This document shows positions 38,050 through 47,705 of a stretch of DNA of 60,854 nt, piece after piece. Position numbers and translations under genes: made by a program. The notes under the pieces are model-generated. The model had not been told where the DNA came from and ran no database searches. It saw nothing but the letters and a program-made list of their open reading frames with translations. Numbering within the stretch: the first letter of the stretch is position 1; every line of letters starts with the position of its first letter. Source of the DNA: Bacteroidales bacterium (GTDB lineage: Bacteria; Bacteroidota; Bacteroidia; Bacteroidales; JAIOZK01); contig JAIPBS010000023.1 of assembly GCA_021738625.1 (NCBI GenBank), forward strand, positions 1 through 60,854, read 5' to 3'.

Positions 38050-38778
38050 TTATTTCCCTTCCAAAAAAATGGTAAGTGTTTCTTTATAACTGCGGCTTAC
38101 CGGTATTTCATGCCCTTTTACAACCGCCTTTGGAAAATCAAAACTTTCCAGATAATCGAGGTTTATGATGTAAGAACGGTGGACCTGTTTGAAATTTGAA
38201 GGGAGGAGATCGCTGAATTTTTTTATGGTAGAACGGATCAGTTTTCTTTCCCCGTCCTTTTTGGTTATTTGTATATACACATGATCGCTTTTTGCGAATA
38301 CAATTTCAGAAAACTTCAATTTTCTAAAACTGTAATGATCCTTAATAAAGATGGCATCTTTTGAGGTGACCTCCTCGATGCTTTCATGTTTGTCTTTCTG
38401 AGCATTGTGAAAATTATACAATGCGAGCTCTACGGAGGCGAAAAGATCTTCTTTTTTAAAAGGTTTTACCAAATATGCCGGAGGGTTAAGCAGCTTTGCC
38501 CGTTCGATCGTTTCACGGTTGGCCTTGATCGTGAGAAAAATAAAAGGAATGTTGATATGTTCCTTGATATATTTTGCGACATCCATGCCGGTTTTATCAC
38601 CTTCGAGTTCGATATCCAATATTGCAATATCCGGTTTTTCACCTTGCAGCAGTACAACAGCTTCCTCATAATTTGTAACGGGAGGAAGAACCTGATAGCC
38701 GATGTTTTCAAGGAAATCGCAGATTTGCATTGAAATGATATGTTGGTCTTCCACTACCAGTATTTTAACGGGGTTCAT
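38050..38778 (-). CDS. LytTR-type response regulator
   Basis: A 242-residue regulator with an N-terminal receiver domain (phospho-acceptor D55 in IAILDIELEG, lysine in LVKPFKKED) and a C-terminal LytTR DNA-binding domain (about 140-242) with VHRSYIINLDYLESF and GHEIPVSRSYKE. It begins 11 bp after the histidine kinase stop, so the two form a two-component pair. LytTR regulators often control surface and extracellular products, and the large surface-protein gene lies directly downstream; that link is an inference. Confidence 0.92.
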   Translation of the reverse strand: MNPVKILVVEDQHIISMQICDFLENIGYQVLPPVTNYEEAVVLLQGEKPDIAILDIELEGDKTGMDVAKYIKEHINIPFIFLTIKANRETIERAKLLNPPAYLVKPFKKEDLFASVELALYNFHNAQKDKHESIEEVTSKDAIFIKDHYSFRKLKFSEIVFAKSDHVYIQITKKDGERKLIRSTIKKFSDLLPSNFKQVHRSYIINLDYLESFDFPKAVVKGHEIPVSRSYKETLTIFLEGK

Positions 38779-38789
38779 TGTAGTTTCCT

Positions 38790-41054
38790 TTAGCTTTTTG
38801 GTTCGAATGCAAATGTAAATTTAGTTCCATTTTCCGGGTTCAGTTGCATCACTCCCGAAAGTTGTTTGCTTAAAGCATTGATCAGCCTCAATCCCAAACT
38901 TTTGGATTTTATAAAATCAATATCGGAGGGGATTCCTTTACCATTGTCGGAAACTACAAGCAAGAGATGCCCGTTTTCTTTTTCCAGCCTGATGTCGATC
39001 TTAGCTGCGTCTTGCTTTTCAAAAGCATATTTAAATGAATTGGTTAGCAGTTCTGTTATGATCAACCCCAGGGGCAGGGCAGTTTCGATGTTGAATTTAT
39101 ATTCGCCGGGGATATCGATACGGATATCAATTTCATTATCATATTTTAAAGAAGCACTGATATGGCCGGCAAGTTTATTCACGAGTTCTTTAAATACCAC
39201 TTCTTTATTATCCTCGTTTTGATGCAATATTTCATGAATCATTGCAATGGATTGCAGCCTGTTTTGCGCATCCTTCAGGGCTGCTTCCGAAATCGGACTG
39301 TCGGTGCTTAAGGTTTGCAAATCCAGCATTCCGGAAATAATTTGCAGGTTGTTTTTCACCCTGTGATGGATTTCGCGGAGCAGTAACTCTTTTTCTTCTT
39401 TTTGCTTTGAAATGATCAGGTTTTGCTCCGAAAGCTTTCGGTTTGCTTTTTGTTTTTGTAAATAGTAAAAGTAAATTATGATGGCACTGATCAAGACCAG
39501 TATCAATCCGATGATGATCGCATTTCGGATCAATCGCTGTTGCCTCATTTCCTCGGCCTGTAATATATCCTTTTTCTCCTGTTCCAGGGCAATGGCCTGT
39601 TTTTCCTTTTCAAACTGGTATTGGTTTTCAAGCTGTGTGACTTTCTTAATGTTTTCTGTATTGAAAATGCTGTCTTGTAATTTCTTGAACTGCTGGTGAT
39701 GTTTATATGCAGACCGGTAATCCTGCTTTTGTGCATAAATCCGGTTCAACAATTCATGAGATTCACTCAGATGCTTCAAATGATTGTTTTGTTCTGCTAT
39801 CTGAAGTGCAAGCAATGCATGTTTTTCTGCGTTTTTTATCCGGCCTGTTTCAAGGTAAATATTGGCCATGGTAATATAGGGACCGATTTTTCCAACCTCA
39901 ATGCTTACCTTCTCTGTCAGAGAAATTGCTTCATTACAGAGCTCAATGGCCTTCTGGTAATTCTTCAATTCATAATTTACAATACCAAGATTGGCTGTAA
40001 TAGTTGCCATTTCGGCTATTGAATTCAGCTCCTGATATATATCAAGGGCTTCCTGATAGGTCTGCAGCGCCTGTTGATAATTCTCTTCCTTGCTGTAGAG
40101 GTTGGCCAGGTTGTTCAGGCTGTTTGCAGTCGCCCTTTGTTCATTCAATTCCTGATTTATGTTAAGCGCTCTTTGCCCGTATTGTTTGGCTTTTTCAATG
40201 TCGCCGAGGCCATCATAAATGATCCCGATCACATTCAGGGTCAGGGCCTGCCGGGATTTGTTTTGCTGTTCTTCGTAAATCGCAAGCGCATTTAAACAAT
40301 AATCCAGGGCTTTATAGTATTGGTTTTGCGCGTAATACAAATATCCCAGTCCATAATAGGAATCTGCAAGGGGCGAAGCATCACCGATTTCCCTGCGAAA
40401 GTTCAGGGCTTTTTCGTAATAAGCCAGCGCGCTATCTGTGTTGCCCTGAAAACGATAAACATTGCCTGTGTTATAGATTGCCTGCGCTACAGCGGAGCTG
40501 TCCCTTAAATTCTCATTTATTTCCCGGATTTCTTCAAAGCTTTCAATGGCTTCATCAAAATTTCCGGTCATTGTATTTAAAATCCCCAGGTTTTTGAGTG
40601 CAGTGAGACGGATATTGTAATGCTCATTTTTGGCGGCTGTTTTGGCAGCTTCATTATAATATTTGAAAGCTTCACCGGCATTGCCTTTTGATTTTTGGAT
40701 ATCTCCGAGAATCAACAGACCATTGGCTTTGCCTTTTGTGAAATTCATAGAATCGGCGATTTCAAAGGCCTCAGTTGCATAATCGTTTGCTTTTTCATCA
40801 TCTGCCTTCAGAAATTCTTGTGCCAGCTTATTCAAGAGAACAATTTTGCTAGTATCGTTTTGAGGATGTTTTTGCAGAAGGGTTTTAAGGCTGTCAATCT
40901 TTGCATTTGCAGGGCCTTTATATAAAGTACCCGGTTCGTCAGGCGCCCCTGTAAACGAATTAGCTGATACAATGAATGATAACGATGGTAATATCCAAAA
41001 TAAAAAAGTGATTCTAAAACGCAATACGGCATTCAATATGTAAGAAGATTTCAA
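38790..41054 (-). CDS. TPR-containing sensor histidine kinase, HisKA_2 type
   Basis: A 754-residue kinase. It starts with a signal or membrane segment (about 10-31), continues with about nine tetratricopeptide repeats (85-430, e.g. AEGGLAYGY-like YYNEAAKTAAKN and ALAYYEKALNFRREIG units), a coiled coil, a membrane helix (LIRNAIIIGLILVLISAIIIYF) and then the histidine box EIHHRVKNNLQIISGMLDLQ of the HisKA_2/HWE class with a HATPase domain (LLTNSFKYAF, DNGKGIPSD). The TPR part faces the periplasm. The only in-frame start is TTG at 41054, ten bases after AGGAGG. Confidence 0.9.
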   Translation of the reverse strand: MKSSYILNAVLRFRITFLFWILPSLSFIVSANSFTGAPDEPGTLYKGPANAKIDSLKTLLQKHPQNDTSKIVLLNKLAQEFLKADDEKANDYATEAFEIADSMNFTKGKANGLLILGDIQKSKGNAGEAFKYYNEAAKTAAKNEHYNIRLTALKNLGILNTMTGNFDEAIESFEEIREINENLRDSSAVAQAIYNTGNVYRFQGNTDSALAYYEKALNFRREIGDASPLADSYYGLGYLYYAQNQYYKALDYCLNALAIYEEQQNKSRQALTLNVIGIIYDGLGDIEKAKQYGQRALNINQELNEQRATANSLNNLANLYSKEENYQQALQTYQEALDIYQELNSIAEMATITANLGIVNYELKNYQKAIELCNEAISLTEKVSIEVGKIGPYITMANIYLETGRIKNAEKHALLALQIAEQNNHLKHLSESHELLNRIYAQKQDYRSAYKHHQQFKKLQDSIFNTENIKKVTQLENQYQFEKEKQAIALEQEKKDILQAEEMRQQRLIRNAIIIGLILVLISAIIIYFYYLQKQKANRKLSEQNLIISKQKEEKELLLREIHHRVKNNLQIISGMLDLQTLSTDSPISEAALKDAQNRLQSIAMIHEILHQNEDNKEVVFKELVNKLAGHISASLKYDNEIDIRIDIPGEYKFNIETALPLGLIITELLTNSFKYAFEKQDAAKIDIRLEKENGHLLLVVSDNGKGIPSDIDFIKSKSLGLRLINALSKQLSGVMQLNPENGTKFTFAFEPKS

Positions 41055-41180
41055 TTTTTAACTCCCTCCTGTAACAAACATAGGAATATTTATTATATGC
41101 AGGGATTTATCAGCTGTATTTTTTATAAAATTTGTAACTTCACCCCTTTATTTTTCTAATTGGTAAGCAAAAAAGTTCTA

Positions 41181-41528
41181 ATGAATATGATCACAATCTA
41201 CCATAATCCAAGATGCAAAAAATCAAGAGCGGGACTCCAATACCTCGAAGAGAAAGGCGTTGATTTTAACATCCGGAAATATCTTCAGCAACCATTGAGC
41301 AAGGCCGAGTTGAAAGACCTGTTGATGAAACTTGACAAAAAGCCGTCCGATATTGTCCGAACCCAGGAAGATATCTACAAGAAGCAGTTTAAGGGGAAAA
41401 ACTTTACGGATGACGAATGGATTGAGATCATCGTTGAAAACCCGAAGCTTTTGCAGCGGCCCATCGTGGAAAAAGAATACAAGGCCGTTTTGGCCCAGCC
41501 TCCTGAAAATATTGATGAACTCTTATAA
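41181..41528 (+). CDS. ArsC/Spx-family thioredoxin-fold reductase
   Basis: A 115-residue protein of the ArsC/YffB family with the opening ITIYHNPRCKKSRAGLQYLEE; the single active cysteine lies in HNPRCKKSR. The C-terminal LQRPIVEKEYKAVLAQPPE is the usual family ending. Glutaredoxin-linked arsenate reductases have this form, but many relatives have no proven arsenate activity and no ars operon is nearby, so substrate is uncertain. The ATG at 41181 is preferred over an upstream TTG at 41160. Confidence 0.85.
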   Translation: MNMITIYHNPRCKKSRAGLQYLEEKGVDFNIRKYLQQPLSKAELKDLLMKLDKKPSDIVRTQEDIYKKQFKGKNFTDDEWIEIIVENPKLLQRPIVEKEYKAVLAQPPENIDELL

Positions 41529-41539
41529 CCCCCAACTTT

Positions 41540-41929
41540 ATGAGATCACAGGAACCCTATGCGAATTTGCCGGTATGGCAGGAAAGCCTTGATTTTGTAA
41601 AAGAAATCTATTTGCTGACCAATTTGCTGCCGGAAGAGGAAAAAGCAGCCCTTTCACAGCGAATGCGGAATGCAGCCATTGAGGCTGTGGTTCATTTATC
41701 GAAATTCTTTACCAGCAAGCACATGCCGACTTCGCTCAACTCGGTGAAAGATGCTTATCACCATCTGAACGAACTCGAGATACTATTGCGTATTTGTCAG
41801 GCTCTGGGTTACATCAGTCAGGATGATATGGAGCGATACACCGAAAAGGTGGCTGAGATGAACCGGCAGGTGAGTTTGCTGGTGCGGAAAATAGAACGTG
41901 AAAAGGAACTGGAAAGCGATGAATCTTAA
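41540..41929 (+). CDS. Four-helix-bundle protein (S23/IVP family)
   Basis: A 129-residue all-helical protein resembling the family named for proteins encoded in intervening sequences of 23S rRNA. Signs are PVWQESLDFVKEIYLLTNLLP, then QRMRNAAIEAVVHLSKFF and a final ELEILLRICQALGYI. No rRNA is present, so this is one of the free-standing members. The usual SIxxNIAEG-type helix is changed to AIEAVVHLS. Its function is not known. It starts 11 bp after the ArsC-like gene and ends 10 bp before fumC, forming a compact cluster. Confidence 0.8.
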   Translation: MRSQEPYANLPVWQESLDFVKEIYLLTNLLPEEEKAALSQRMRNAAIEAVVHLSKFFTSKHMPTSLNSVKDAYHHLNELEILLRICQALGYISQDDMERYTEKVAEMNRQVSLLVRKIEREKELESDES

Positions 41930-41939
41930 ATCATAGAAA

Positions 41940-43331
41940 ATGAAATACAGAAAAGAGCACGACACCATGGGGACCGTGGAGGTTCCCGCAGACAGGTACT
42001 GGGGCGCACAAACCCAGCGATCGAAAAACAACTTTAAGATCGGAGAACCGGGCTCCATGCCCTTGGAGATCATCATGGCTTTTGGCTATCTGAAGAAGGC
42101 GGCCGCCCTCACCAACCAAGAATTGGGCGTACTGCCAAAAGAGAAAGCCGAACTGATTGCTCAGGTTTGCGACGAGATCATCGAAGGGAAACTGGACGAC
42201 CATTTCCCACTGGTGGTCTGGCAAACCGGATCGGGTACCCAGTCGAACATGAATGTGAACGAAGTGGTGGCCAACCGGGCACACGTGATTCGAGGTGGAA
42301 AGTTAGGAGAAGGGGAACGGATGATCCATCCCAATGATGATGTGAACAAATCTCAGTCGTCCAACGATACTTTTCCAACGGCCATGCATATTGCCGCCTA
42401 CAAGCTTGTTGTTGAAACCACCATTCCGGGCCTCGAAAAACTGAGAAATACACTTGATAAAAAAGCCAACGAGTTTATGGAAGTTGTGAAAATCGGGCGC
42501 ACTCATCTGATGGACGCTACCCCGCTTACACTCGGACAGGAATTTTCGGGTTATGTTTCCCAGCTTGATCATGGTTTAAAAGTGCTGAAAAACAGCCTGG
42601 AGCATTTAAGTGAACTGGCCCTCGGAGGAACGGCTGTTGGTACCGGCATCAACACCCCGAAAGGCTATGCCGAAAAAGTGGCTGAGAAGATCGCTGAACT
42701 GACCGGCTATCCTTTTGTAACGGGAGAAAATAAATTTGAGGGCCTCTCTGCCCATGATGCCATTGTGGAGGTTTCTGGAGCGCTGAAACAGCTTGCCGTT
42801 AGCCTGATGCACATCGGCAATAACATTCGCACGCTGGCTTCCGGCCCCAGGTGCGGTATAGGTGAGATCATGCTGCCGGCCAACGAACCCGGATCGTCCA
42901 TCATGCCCGGCAAGGTGAATCCCACCCAGGCAGAGGCCATCACCATGGTTTGCGCTCAGGTGATCGGTAACGATTCCGCCATCTCGGTGGGGGGAATGCA
43001 GGGGCATTTCCAACTCAACGTGTTCAAGCCCATGATGATATACAACCTGCTGCAATCAGCGCGTTTGCTGGGCGACGCTTGCCTTTCCTTCAACGACAAT
43101 TGTGTTGAGGACATCGGCGTAAACCATCAGAATGTTTTGGATCACTTGAACAATTCGCTGATGCTGGTAACAGCGCTCAATACCCACATCGGCTATGAAA
43201 AAGCGGCGAAGATCGCCAAGAAAGCCCATGAGGAAGGAACCACGTTGAAAGAAGCAACCCTTGAACTCGGTTTTCTAACAGAAGAACAATTCGATGAAAT
43301 TGTTGACCCAAGGAAAATGACAGGCAATTGA
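41940..43331 (+). CDS. fumC: Class II fumarate hydratase
   Basis: FumC is the iron-independent fumarase converting fumarate and malate. The 463-residue protein has the [10 protein letters not shown] opening, the [13 protein letters not shown] segment, the catalytic [14 protein letters not shown] loop, and the SS-loop [16 protein letters not shown]. Use of the class II enzyme makes this step oxygen tolerant. It is the last gene of the arsC-like/four-helix/fumC cluster, and its terminator lies inside the convergent gene. Confidence 0.96.
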   Translation: MKYRKEHDTMGTVEVPADRYWGAQTQRSKNNFKIGEPGSMPLEIIMAFGYLKKAAALTNQELGVLPKEKAELIAQVCDEIIEGKLDDHFPLVVWQTGSGTQSNMNVNEVVANRAHVIRGGKLGEGERMIHPNDDVNKSQSSNDTFPTAMHIAAYKLVVETTIPGLEKLRNTLDKKANEFMEVVKIGRTHLMDATPLTLGQEFSGYVSQLDHGLKVLKNSLEHLSELALGGTAVGTGINTPKGYAEKVAEKIAELTGYPFVTGENKFEGLSAHDAIVEVSGALKQLAVSLMHIGNNIRTLASGPRCGIGEIMLPANEPGSSIMPGKVNPTQAEAITMVCAQVIGNDSAISVGGMQGHFQLNVFKPMMIYNLLQSARLLGDACLSFNDNCVEDIGVNHQNVLDHLNNSLMLVTALNTHIGYEKAAKIAKKAHEEGTTLKEATLELGFLTEEQFDEIVDPRKMTGN

Positions 43332-43341
43332 TATTAAAAAA

Positions 43342-44922
43342 CTAATTGGTAATAATCCCGGCTCCCTCCATTGTTTGAGGGAGCTTTTTCATATCCTTTA
43401 ATTTGTATAGGAAAAAGTATTTGACGGTGCGATCGCCTCTTGTAATAGCTATGGTATCAAGAGGTATGATCTCTTCATAATAATCTCCATACAATGCATA
43501 AGGATCCTTATAATCCCTGCTTTCAGTAAAGTAATATGCATCCGATTCGGACTTGAATCCACCCCTGAAGCGGTTGATCCAGGCATATTTATGAATACGG
43601 TCGAGCTTGCCGATGGCTTTTACCTGAAGTCCTGTGGGATGGGCGACATAATAATCCAGGTTGGCTGCCGGGAACCATCTGTAGGAAATGATATCGGCAT
43701 GTTGTTGCATGAGGTTTTCTTTGACCTGTTGCTGATGAATATTTTCGAATTTTCCTCCAAGCTGTCGCCATCCGTACATGTCCAGTGTAAGGTCTTTCCT
43801 GCCGAGTTCGGTTACTTTGGTTTCACCCGAATAAAACAACCAGCCGCCCTTGATCTGCCCGATGCCAAGCACAATGATGATCAGCAAAAAATAAACCGGA
43901 AGCTGAAGAGGCCAGGGAAAAGGTTTTTTGCTTTTCCCGTATTTTTCTGAAAGAAAGGCGGCTGCCAGCAGGTACAAACCGGTGTATCCCGGTCCTGTCC
44001 AGTGTGGCAGGGTGCTTCTGAACAATGAAAACAAAAGGAAAATGATGATCAGCGGAAGATTCAGCCAAAGCAATAGTTTTTGCAGAGGGGCGTGCGCATA
44101 TTTTTTTCCTTTGATGATTCCCCAAAGGCTGAGCAGGACAATGATAAAAATAAAGGGATTGTTGTAAAAAAACTGACCTGATAATTCCGTCAGGAATGAA
44201 TCAAGATTGATCCCCGACTTCATGATGTCAACCCGTTCTCCCTGAAAGGTGAAGCTGATGAAATCGTATTGGATGTTCCAGATGATCACAGGAAGAAATA
44301 CCAGCAGGGACATCAATCCGGCTATATAAAGTTCTTTGCGGGCCAGCCATTTCCTGTTGTAGATCAGGATGTAAAGGATCGCCCCGAACCAGAGAAAAAC
44401 ACTGGTGTATTTCGACAGCATGCCCAGGCCGATGGCCAGCCCTGCCAGTAAAAGATTTTTTCTTGAGAAAGAAGAACATTTTTTATCGGGCAGGGCATGC
44501 AACAGGAAATACATGCTGATCAGCCAGAAAAACAGCTGCGGAGTGTCGGGCAGTATAAAAGTGCCGGCGATGATGAAACAATTGATAGACGCTGTGTAAA
44601 GAATGGCGGCGTACAATCCGGTAAGCTGATCCTTCAGGCCCTTCCCGATCATATAGATCAGCCAGGTGTTCACCGCGCCGATGATCACAGAGGAAAGCCG
44701 GATGAAGAATTCGCTGTCGAGCGACAGGTTGAAACTGAACAACCTGATCATCAAACCCACCATGGGCGGATGATCGAAATGGCTCAAATCGGGGAAGATG
44801 GCATAGGTGATGTAATACACCTCATCGTTGCCGAGTTCAAGATAAGCGGCAAGAAATCCCCTGATCAGCGTCGACAGGGCGATCAGGATGAGAAGGATAT
44901 GTCCTGTTTTGAGTTTGTTCAA
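43342..44922 (-). CDS. GT39/ArnT-like membrane glycosyltransferase
   Basis: A 526-residue polytopic membrane protein with about 11 helices in the first 370 residues and a soluble C-terminal part. The first extracytoplasmic loop has the acidic NDEVYY motif (about residue 32), followed by FDHPPMVGLMIRLF, which marks the dolichyl-phosphate-mannose or lipid-linked-sugar glycosyltransferase superfamily (GT39/GT83). Such enzymes transfer sugars from polyprenyl carriers to proteins or lipid A; the acceptor is unknown. The start is TTG at 44922, 18 bp after the upstream PHP-like gene, so these two are probably cotranscribed. Confidence 0.85.
   Translation of the reverse strand: MNKLKTGHILLILIALSTLIRGFLAAYLELGNDEVYYITYAIFPDLSHFDHPPMVGLMIRLFSFNLSLDSEFFIRLSSVIIGAVNTWLIYMIGKGLKDQLTGLYAAILYTASINCFIIAGTFILPDTPQLFFWLISMYFLLHALPDKKCSSFSRKNLLLAGLAIGLGMLSKYTSVFLWFGAILYILIYNRKWLARKELYIAGLMSLLVFLPVIIWNIQYDFISFTFQGERVDIMKSGINLDSFLTELSGQFFYNNPFIFIIVLLSLWGIIKGKKYAHAPLQKLLLWLNLPLIIIFLLFSLFRSTLPHWTGPGYTGLYLLAAAFLSEKYGKSKKPFPWPLQLPVYFLLIIIVLGIGQIKGGWLFYSGETKVTELGRKDLTLDMYGWRQLGGKFENIHQQQVKENLMQQHADIISYRWFPAANLDYYVAHPTGLQVKAIGKLDRIHKYAWINRFRGGFKSESDAYYFTESRDYKDPYALYGDYYEEIIPLDTIAITRGDRTVKYFFLYKLKDMKKLPQTMEGAGIITN
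43361..43389 (+). terminator. fumC terminator embedded in the 3' end of the GT39-like gene
   Basis: GCTCCCTC and GAGGGAGC form a perfect 8-bp stem with an 8-nt loop and five T. It starts 29 bp after the fumC stop. The same bases encode about residues 511-520 of the opposing glycosyltransferase. Confidence 0.8.
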
Positions 44923-44940
44923 AGGCCAATTGTTGCTTGT

Positions 44941-46146
44941 TTATCTTTTTCGTCTTTTCTTAAAACGTTTACGAAGATAAACAATGTTGAAGACAACAAA
45001 TGCAATGGAGGCTGCAGCCAGCAATCTGTAAATCCAGGTATAAAGCAGATTCCTGTCGGGCGGTTCGGGTGTTCCGGGTGTTGCACCAGGGGTTCTTACC
45101 ACGGGATTCAGGTAAAAGGTATTCCCGGTAGGAAATTCAATTTCGGTTCGGATATAAGTATCTTCGGGTTGAAAAATATAATTGGCTTCACTTTCCTCTT
45201 CGGTGATTTTCCTGACCTTACCCGATTGCCCGACAAAACGAATGGCTTTGGCCGGTCTGTCGAATCGCACCCGCAAGGTATCGCCATAAAGTCTGACTTC
45301 CCTGAACTGCTCCAGGTTTTCATGTTTTTGTTTTCGTATTTCCCAACTGTCGCCCAGGTACCTGAAAATTTCAACCGCAATTGTTTTATGATGTTTCATG
45401 GCATGGATGATGCTGTCGCCCTGCAGGCCTTCCGCGTTGACCAGGGTTAAGAACTGCCCTACCTCGTCGGGATTCATGATGTCATGCACATCGTCATTAC
45501 CGATGCCGATCACATAATTGCCGGCCGAAAGGGCCGAATCCCAGTGGGCGATGGAAATCCTGAAATAATTCAGGATCTCGATGCCGTCGAAGTTACGGAG
45601 CCAGGTAAAATCTTCCGGATCGAAGGCGCCCATGAAACGCGGATGCGCCATAACTAACACCTCCGTGTGAGGCCTCAGCCTGTCGATCATGTGCTGCTTG
45701 TGATGCAGGCTTTGAAACAGGGCATAGTCATGCCACACAACTTTCTTCGCACCAATGCATACATGATGGTGCTTTTGGATGCTGTAGCCGTGCTCGTATA
45801 TGGGGATCCAGCTTTCTTTTTCTTTTCCGTAAGTATTGATATGCATATAATCAGAAATCCCGATCACATCATAACTCAGAAAGCGGAACACGCTGTCGAT
45901 CATCTCGTTGCTGTTTTCACTGCCGTCGGTTACGCCTGCCCAGGCCCGCGACTGCACCTGGAAATTGGATTTCCGCCAGTGGTTGCTGTCAAGATCCTGA
46001 TAAGGGTTATAAAGGTTATTTCCCGAAAATGCTTTGGGATCAGGAAAGTTGTATACCGGGGCAAAAAGGTATTGCACTGCCAGCATGAACAAAAATACTC
46101 CAATAATCCAAAGAAATATTTTTATGAATATTTTTAAAACGCCCAT
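44941..46146 (-). CDS. Membrane-anchored PHP-like protein with altered metal motif
   Basis: A 401-residue protein with a membrane helix at each end (about 5-25 and 368-388) and a PHP-like domain between (about 56-270). Recognisable PHP elements are SNEMIDSVFRFLSYDVIGISDY, matching the usual ...GYDxIxITDH block, MAHPRFMG, and GIGNDDVHD. The first metal motif, normally HxH, reads QVQ in SNFQVQS, and the usual ITDH histidine is tyrosine. Catalysis is therefore doubtful. The C-terminal half (about 270-360) looks like a small beta domain. It precedes the GT39-like gene by 18 bp. Confidence 0.7.
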   Translation of the reverse strand: MGVLKIFIKIFLWIIGVFLFMLAVQYLFAPVYNFPDPKAFSGNNLYNPYQDLDSNHWRKSNFQVQSRAWAGVTDGSENSNEMIDSVFRFLSYDVIGISDYMHINTYGKEKESWIPIYEHGYSIQKHHHVCIGAKKVVWHDYALFQSLHHKQHMIDRLRPHTEVLVMAHPRFMGAFDPEDFTWLRNFDGIEILNYFRISIAHWDSALSAGNYVIGIGNDDVHDIMNPDEVGQFLTLVNAEGLQGDSIIHAMKHHKTIAVEIFRYLGDSWEIRKQKHENLEQFREVRLYGDTLRVRFDRPAKAIRFVGQSGKVRKITEEESEANYIFQPEDTYIRTEIEFPTGNTFYLNPVVRTPGATPGTPEPPDRNLLYTWIYRLLAAASIAFVVFNIVYLRKRFKKRRKR

Positions 46147-46290
46147 TTATGCTTCCATTCTATCATTCAACAATTTTTTTGAGGAATGGTTCAGGTTCTG
46201 CAAAAGTATGGCATTTAATTGGTTTATTAGTAGAAATTTCCATATTCAGGAAAATGAAGGGTTGATTTTCAATGAAGAAGTTTATCTCAT

Positions 46291-46323
46291 TTTGGGAAGG
46301 CGTATTAATTTTTTATATATTTG
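46291..46323 (+). promoter_or_regulatory. Promoter of the sigma-54 response-regulator gene
   Basis: TTTG at 46291-46294, a 21-bp spacer and TATATTTG at 46316-46323 match the consensus fully. The position rules out the in-frame ATG at 46272 as the start and supports the ATG at 46350. Confidence 0.75.
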
Positions 46324-46349
46324 AAAAAAAACAAACCCAACCAGAACAC

Positions 46350-47693
46350 ATGGATCCTTTCAAGATTTTCATAGTGGAAGACGATGAGCTTTACGGAGCC
46401 ATGCTAAAGCATCATCTTTCCCTCAATCCGGACAATGAAGTTCATCTTTTCACCACAGGTTCGGAGCTTCTTAAAAATATGTATAAACATCCGTCGATGA
46501 TCTCACTCGATTATCGCCTGCCCGACATGAGCGGTATGGAAGTTCTCACACGCATCAAGGAACATGACAGCGATGTTCCTGTGGTGATCGTTTCGGGTCA
46601 GGAAGATGTCGGCACTGCTGTTGATCTTTTAAAGAGAGGTGCATATGATTATGTTGTGAAAGATGAGGATACCAAGAACCGCTTATGGAATGTTGTAAAA
46701 AATGTAAAAAAGCACCTTGATCTTAAACAGGAGCTAAGTGATTTGAAGGAAGAGATCGGCAAGCGCTACGAATATAACAAGGTGATCAGGGGCAACAGCC
46801 CGGCCATCCGCAACATTTTCAAGCTGATCGAAAAGGCGACCAAATCCAATATATCCGTTTCCATTACTGGTGAAACCGGCACCGGTAAAGAGCTCGTCGC
46901 CAAAGCGATCCATTACAATTCTCCCCGTGCACGAAACCAGTTTGTGGCCATTAACGTGTCTGCTGTTCCTAGCGAGCTGATCGAAAGCGAAATGTTTGGT
47001 CATGAAAAGGGCAGCTTTACCGGTGCCACCACCAGGAAAATCGGGAAATTTGAATTGGCCCATAAAGGAACTATTTTCCTGGATGAGATCGTGGATATGG
47101 ACATGAACATGCAAACCAAGCTTTTGCGCGTGTTGCAGGAGAAGGAATTTACAAGGGTAGGAGGGAATGAAGTGATCAAAACTGACGCCCGGGTTATTTG
47201 CGCCACCAATAAAAACATGCAGGAAGAAGTGAAAAACGGGAATTTCAGGGAAGATCTTTACTACCGTTTGCTCGGCCTCCCCATCGAATTGCCCCCTTTG
47301 CGGCAACGGGGTAACGACATTCTCATCCTGGCCAAGTATTTCGTGGATGAATTTTGTAAGGAAAACAAACTACCTGTGCTTAACATATCTGAAAAAGCCA
47401 AGGAAAAACTCATGAAATACCCTTTCCCCGGCAATGTGCGCGAACTGAAAGCGGTGATGGAACTTGCCGCCGTTTTGGCCAACTCGGAAACCATTGAGGA
47501 AGACGATATCACCTTCAGCTCCACCAACTCGGTAAGCGATTTCCTGCTTGAGGAGAACACCCTGCAGGCTTACGTCAGGAAGATCATTAAGTATTATCTT
47601 GAAAAATATGACAACAATGTGATGACCGTGGCCAAGAAGCTGGATGTTGGGAAGTCCACCATTTACAGAATGATCAAGAATCAAGAGATTTAA
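46350..47693 (+). CDS. NtrC-type sigma-54-dependent response regulator
   Basis: A 447-residue regulator with three domains: receiver (1-120; phospho-acceptor D54 in SLDYRLPDMSG), AAA+ sigma-54 activator (about 145-375; Walker A GETGTGKE, the sigma-54 contact loop GSFTGA, Walker B IFLDEI), and a Fis-like helix-turn-helix at the C terminus (VAKKLDVGKSTIYRMIK). The contact loop is GSFTGA rather than GAFTGA, a known tolerated variant. An Hpt gene follows 12 bp later but no kinase is adjacent, so this may be the end of a phosphorelay whose sensor lies elsewhere. Confidence 0.95.
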   Translation: MDPFKIFIVEDDELYGAMLKHHLSLNPDNEVHLFTTGSELLKNMYKHPSMISLDYRLPDMSGMEVLTRIKEHDSDVPVVIVSGQEDVGTAVDLLKRGAYDYVVKDEDTKNRLWNVVKNVKKHLDLKQELSDLKEEIGKRYEYNKVIRGNSPAIRNIFKLIEKATKSNISVSITGETGTGKELVAKAIHYNSPRARNQFVAINVSAVPSELIESEMFGHEKGSFTGATTRKIGKFELAHKGTIFLDEIVDMDMNMQTKLLRVLQEKEFTRVGGNEVIKTDARVICATNKNMQEEVKNGNFREDLYYRLLGLPIELPPLRQRGNDILILAKYFVDEFCKENKLPVLNISEKAKEKLMKYPFPGNVRELKAVMELAAVLANSETIEEDDITFSSTNSVSDFLLEENTLQAYVRKIIKYYLEKYDNNVMTVAKKLDVGKSTIYRMIKNQEI

Positions 47694-47705
47694 CACCACC
47701 CTTTT

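Noticed and set aside
46272..46349. N-terminal extension of the sigma-54 response regulator
   Set aside because: The promoter boxes (46291-46323) overlap the extension, and receiver domains start right at MDPFKIFIVEDD.
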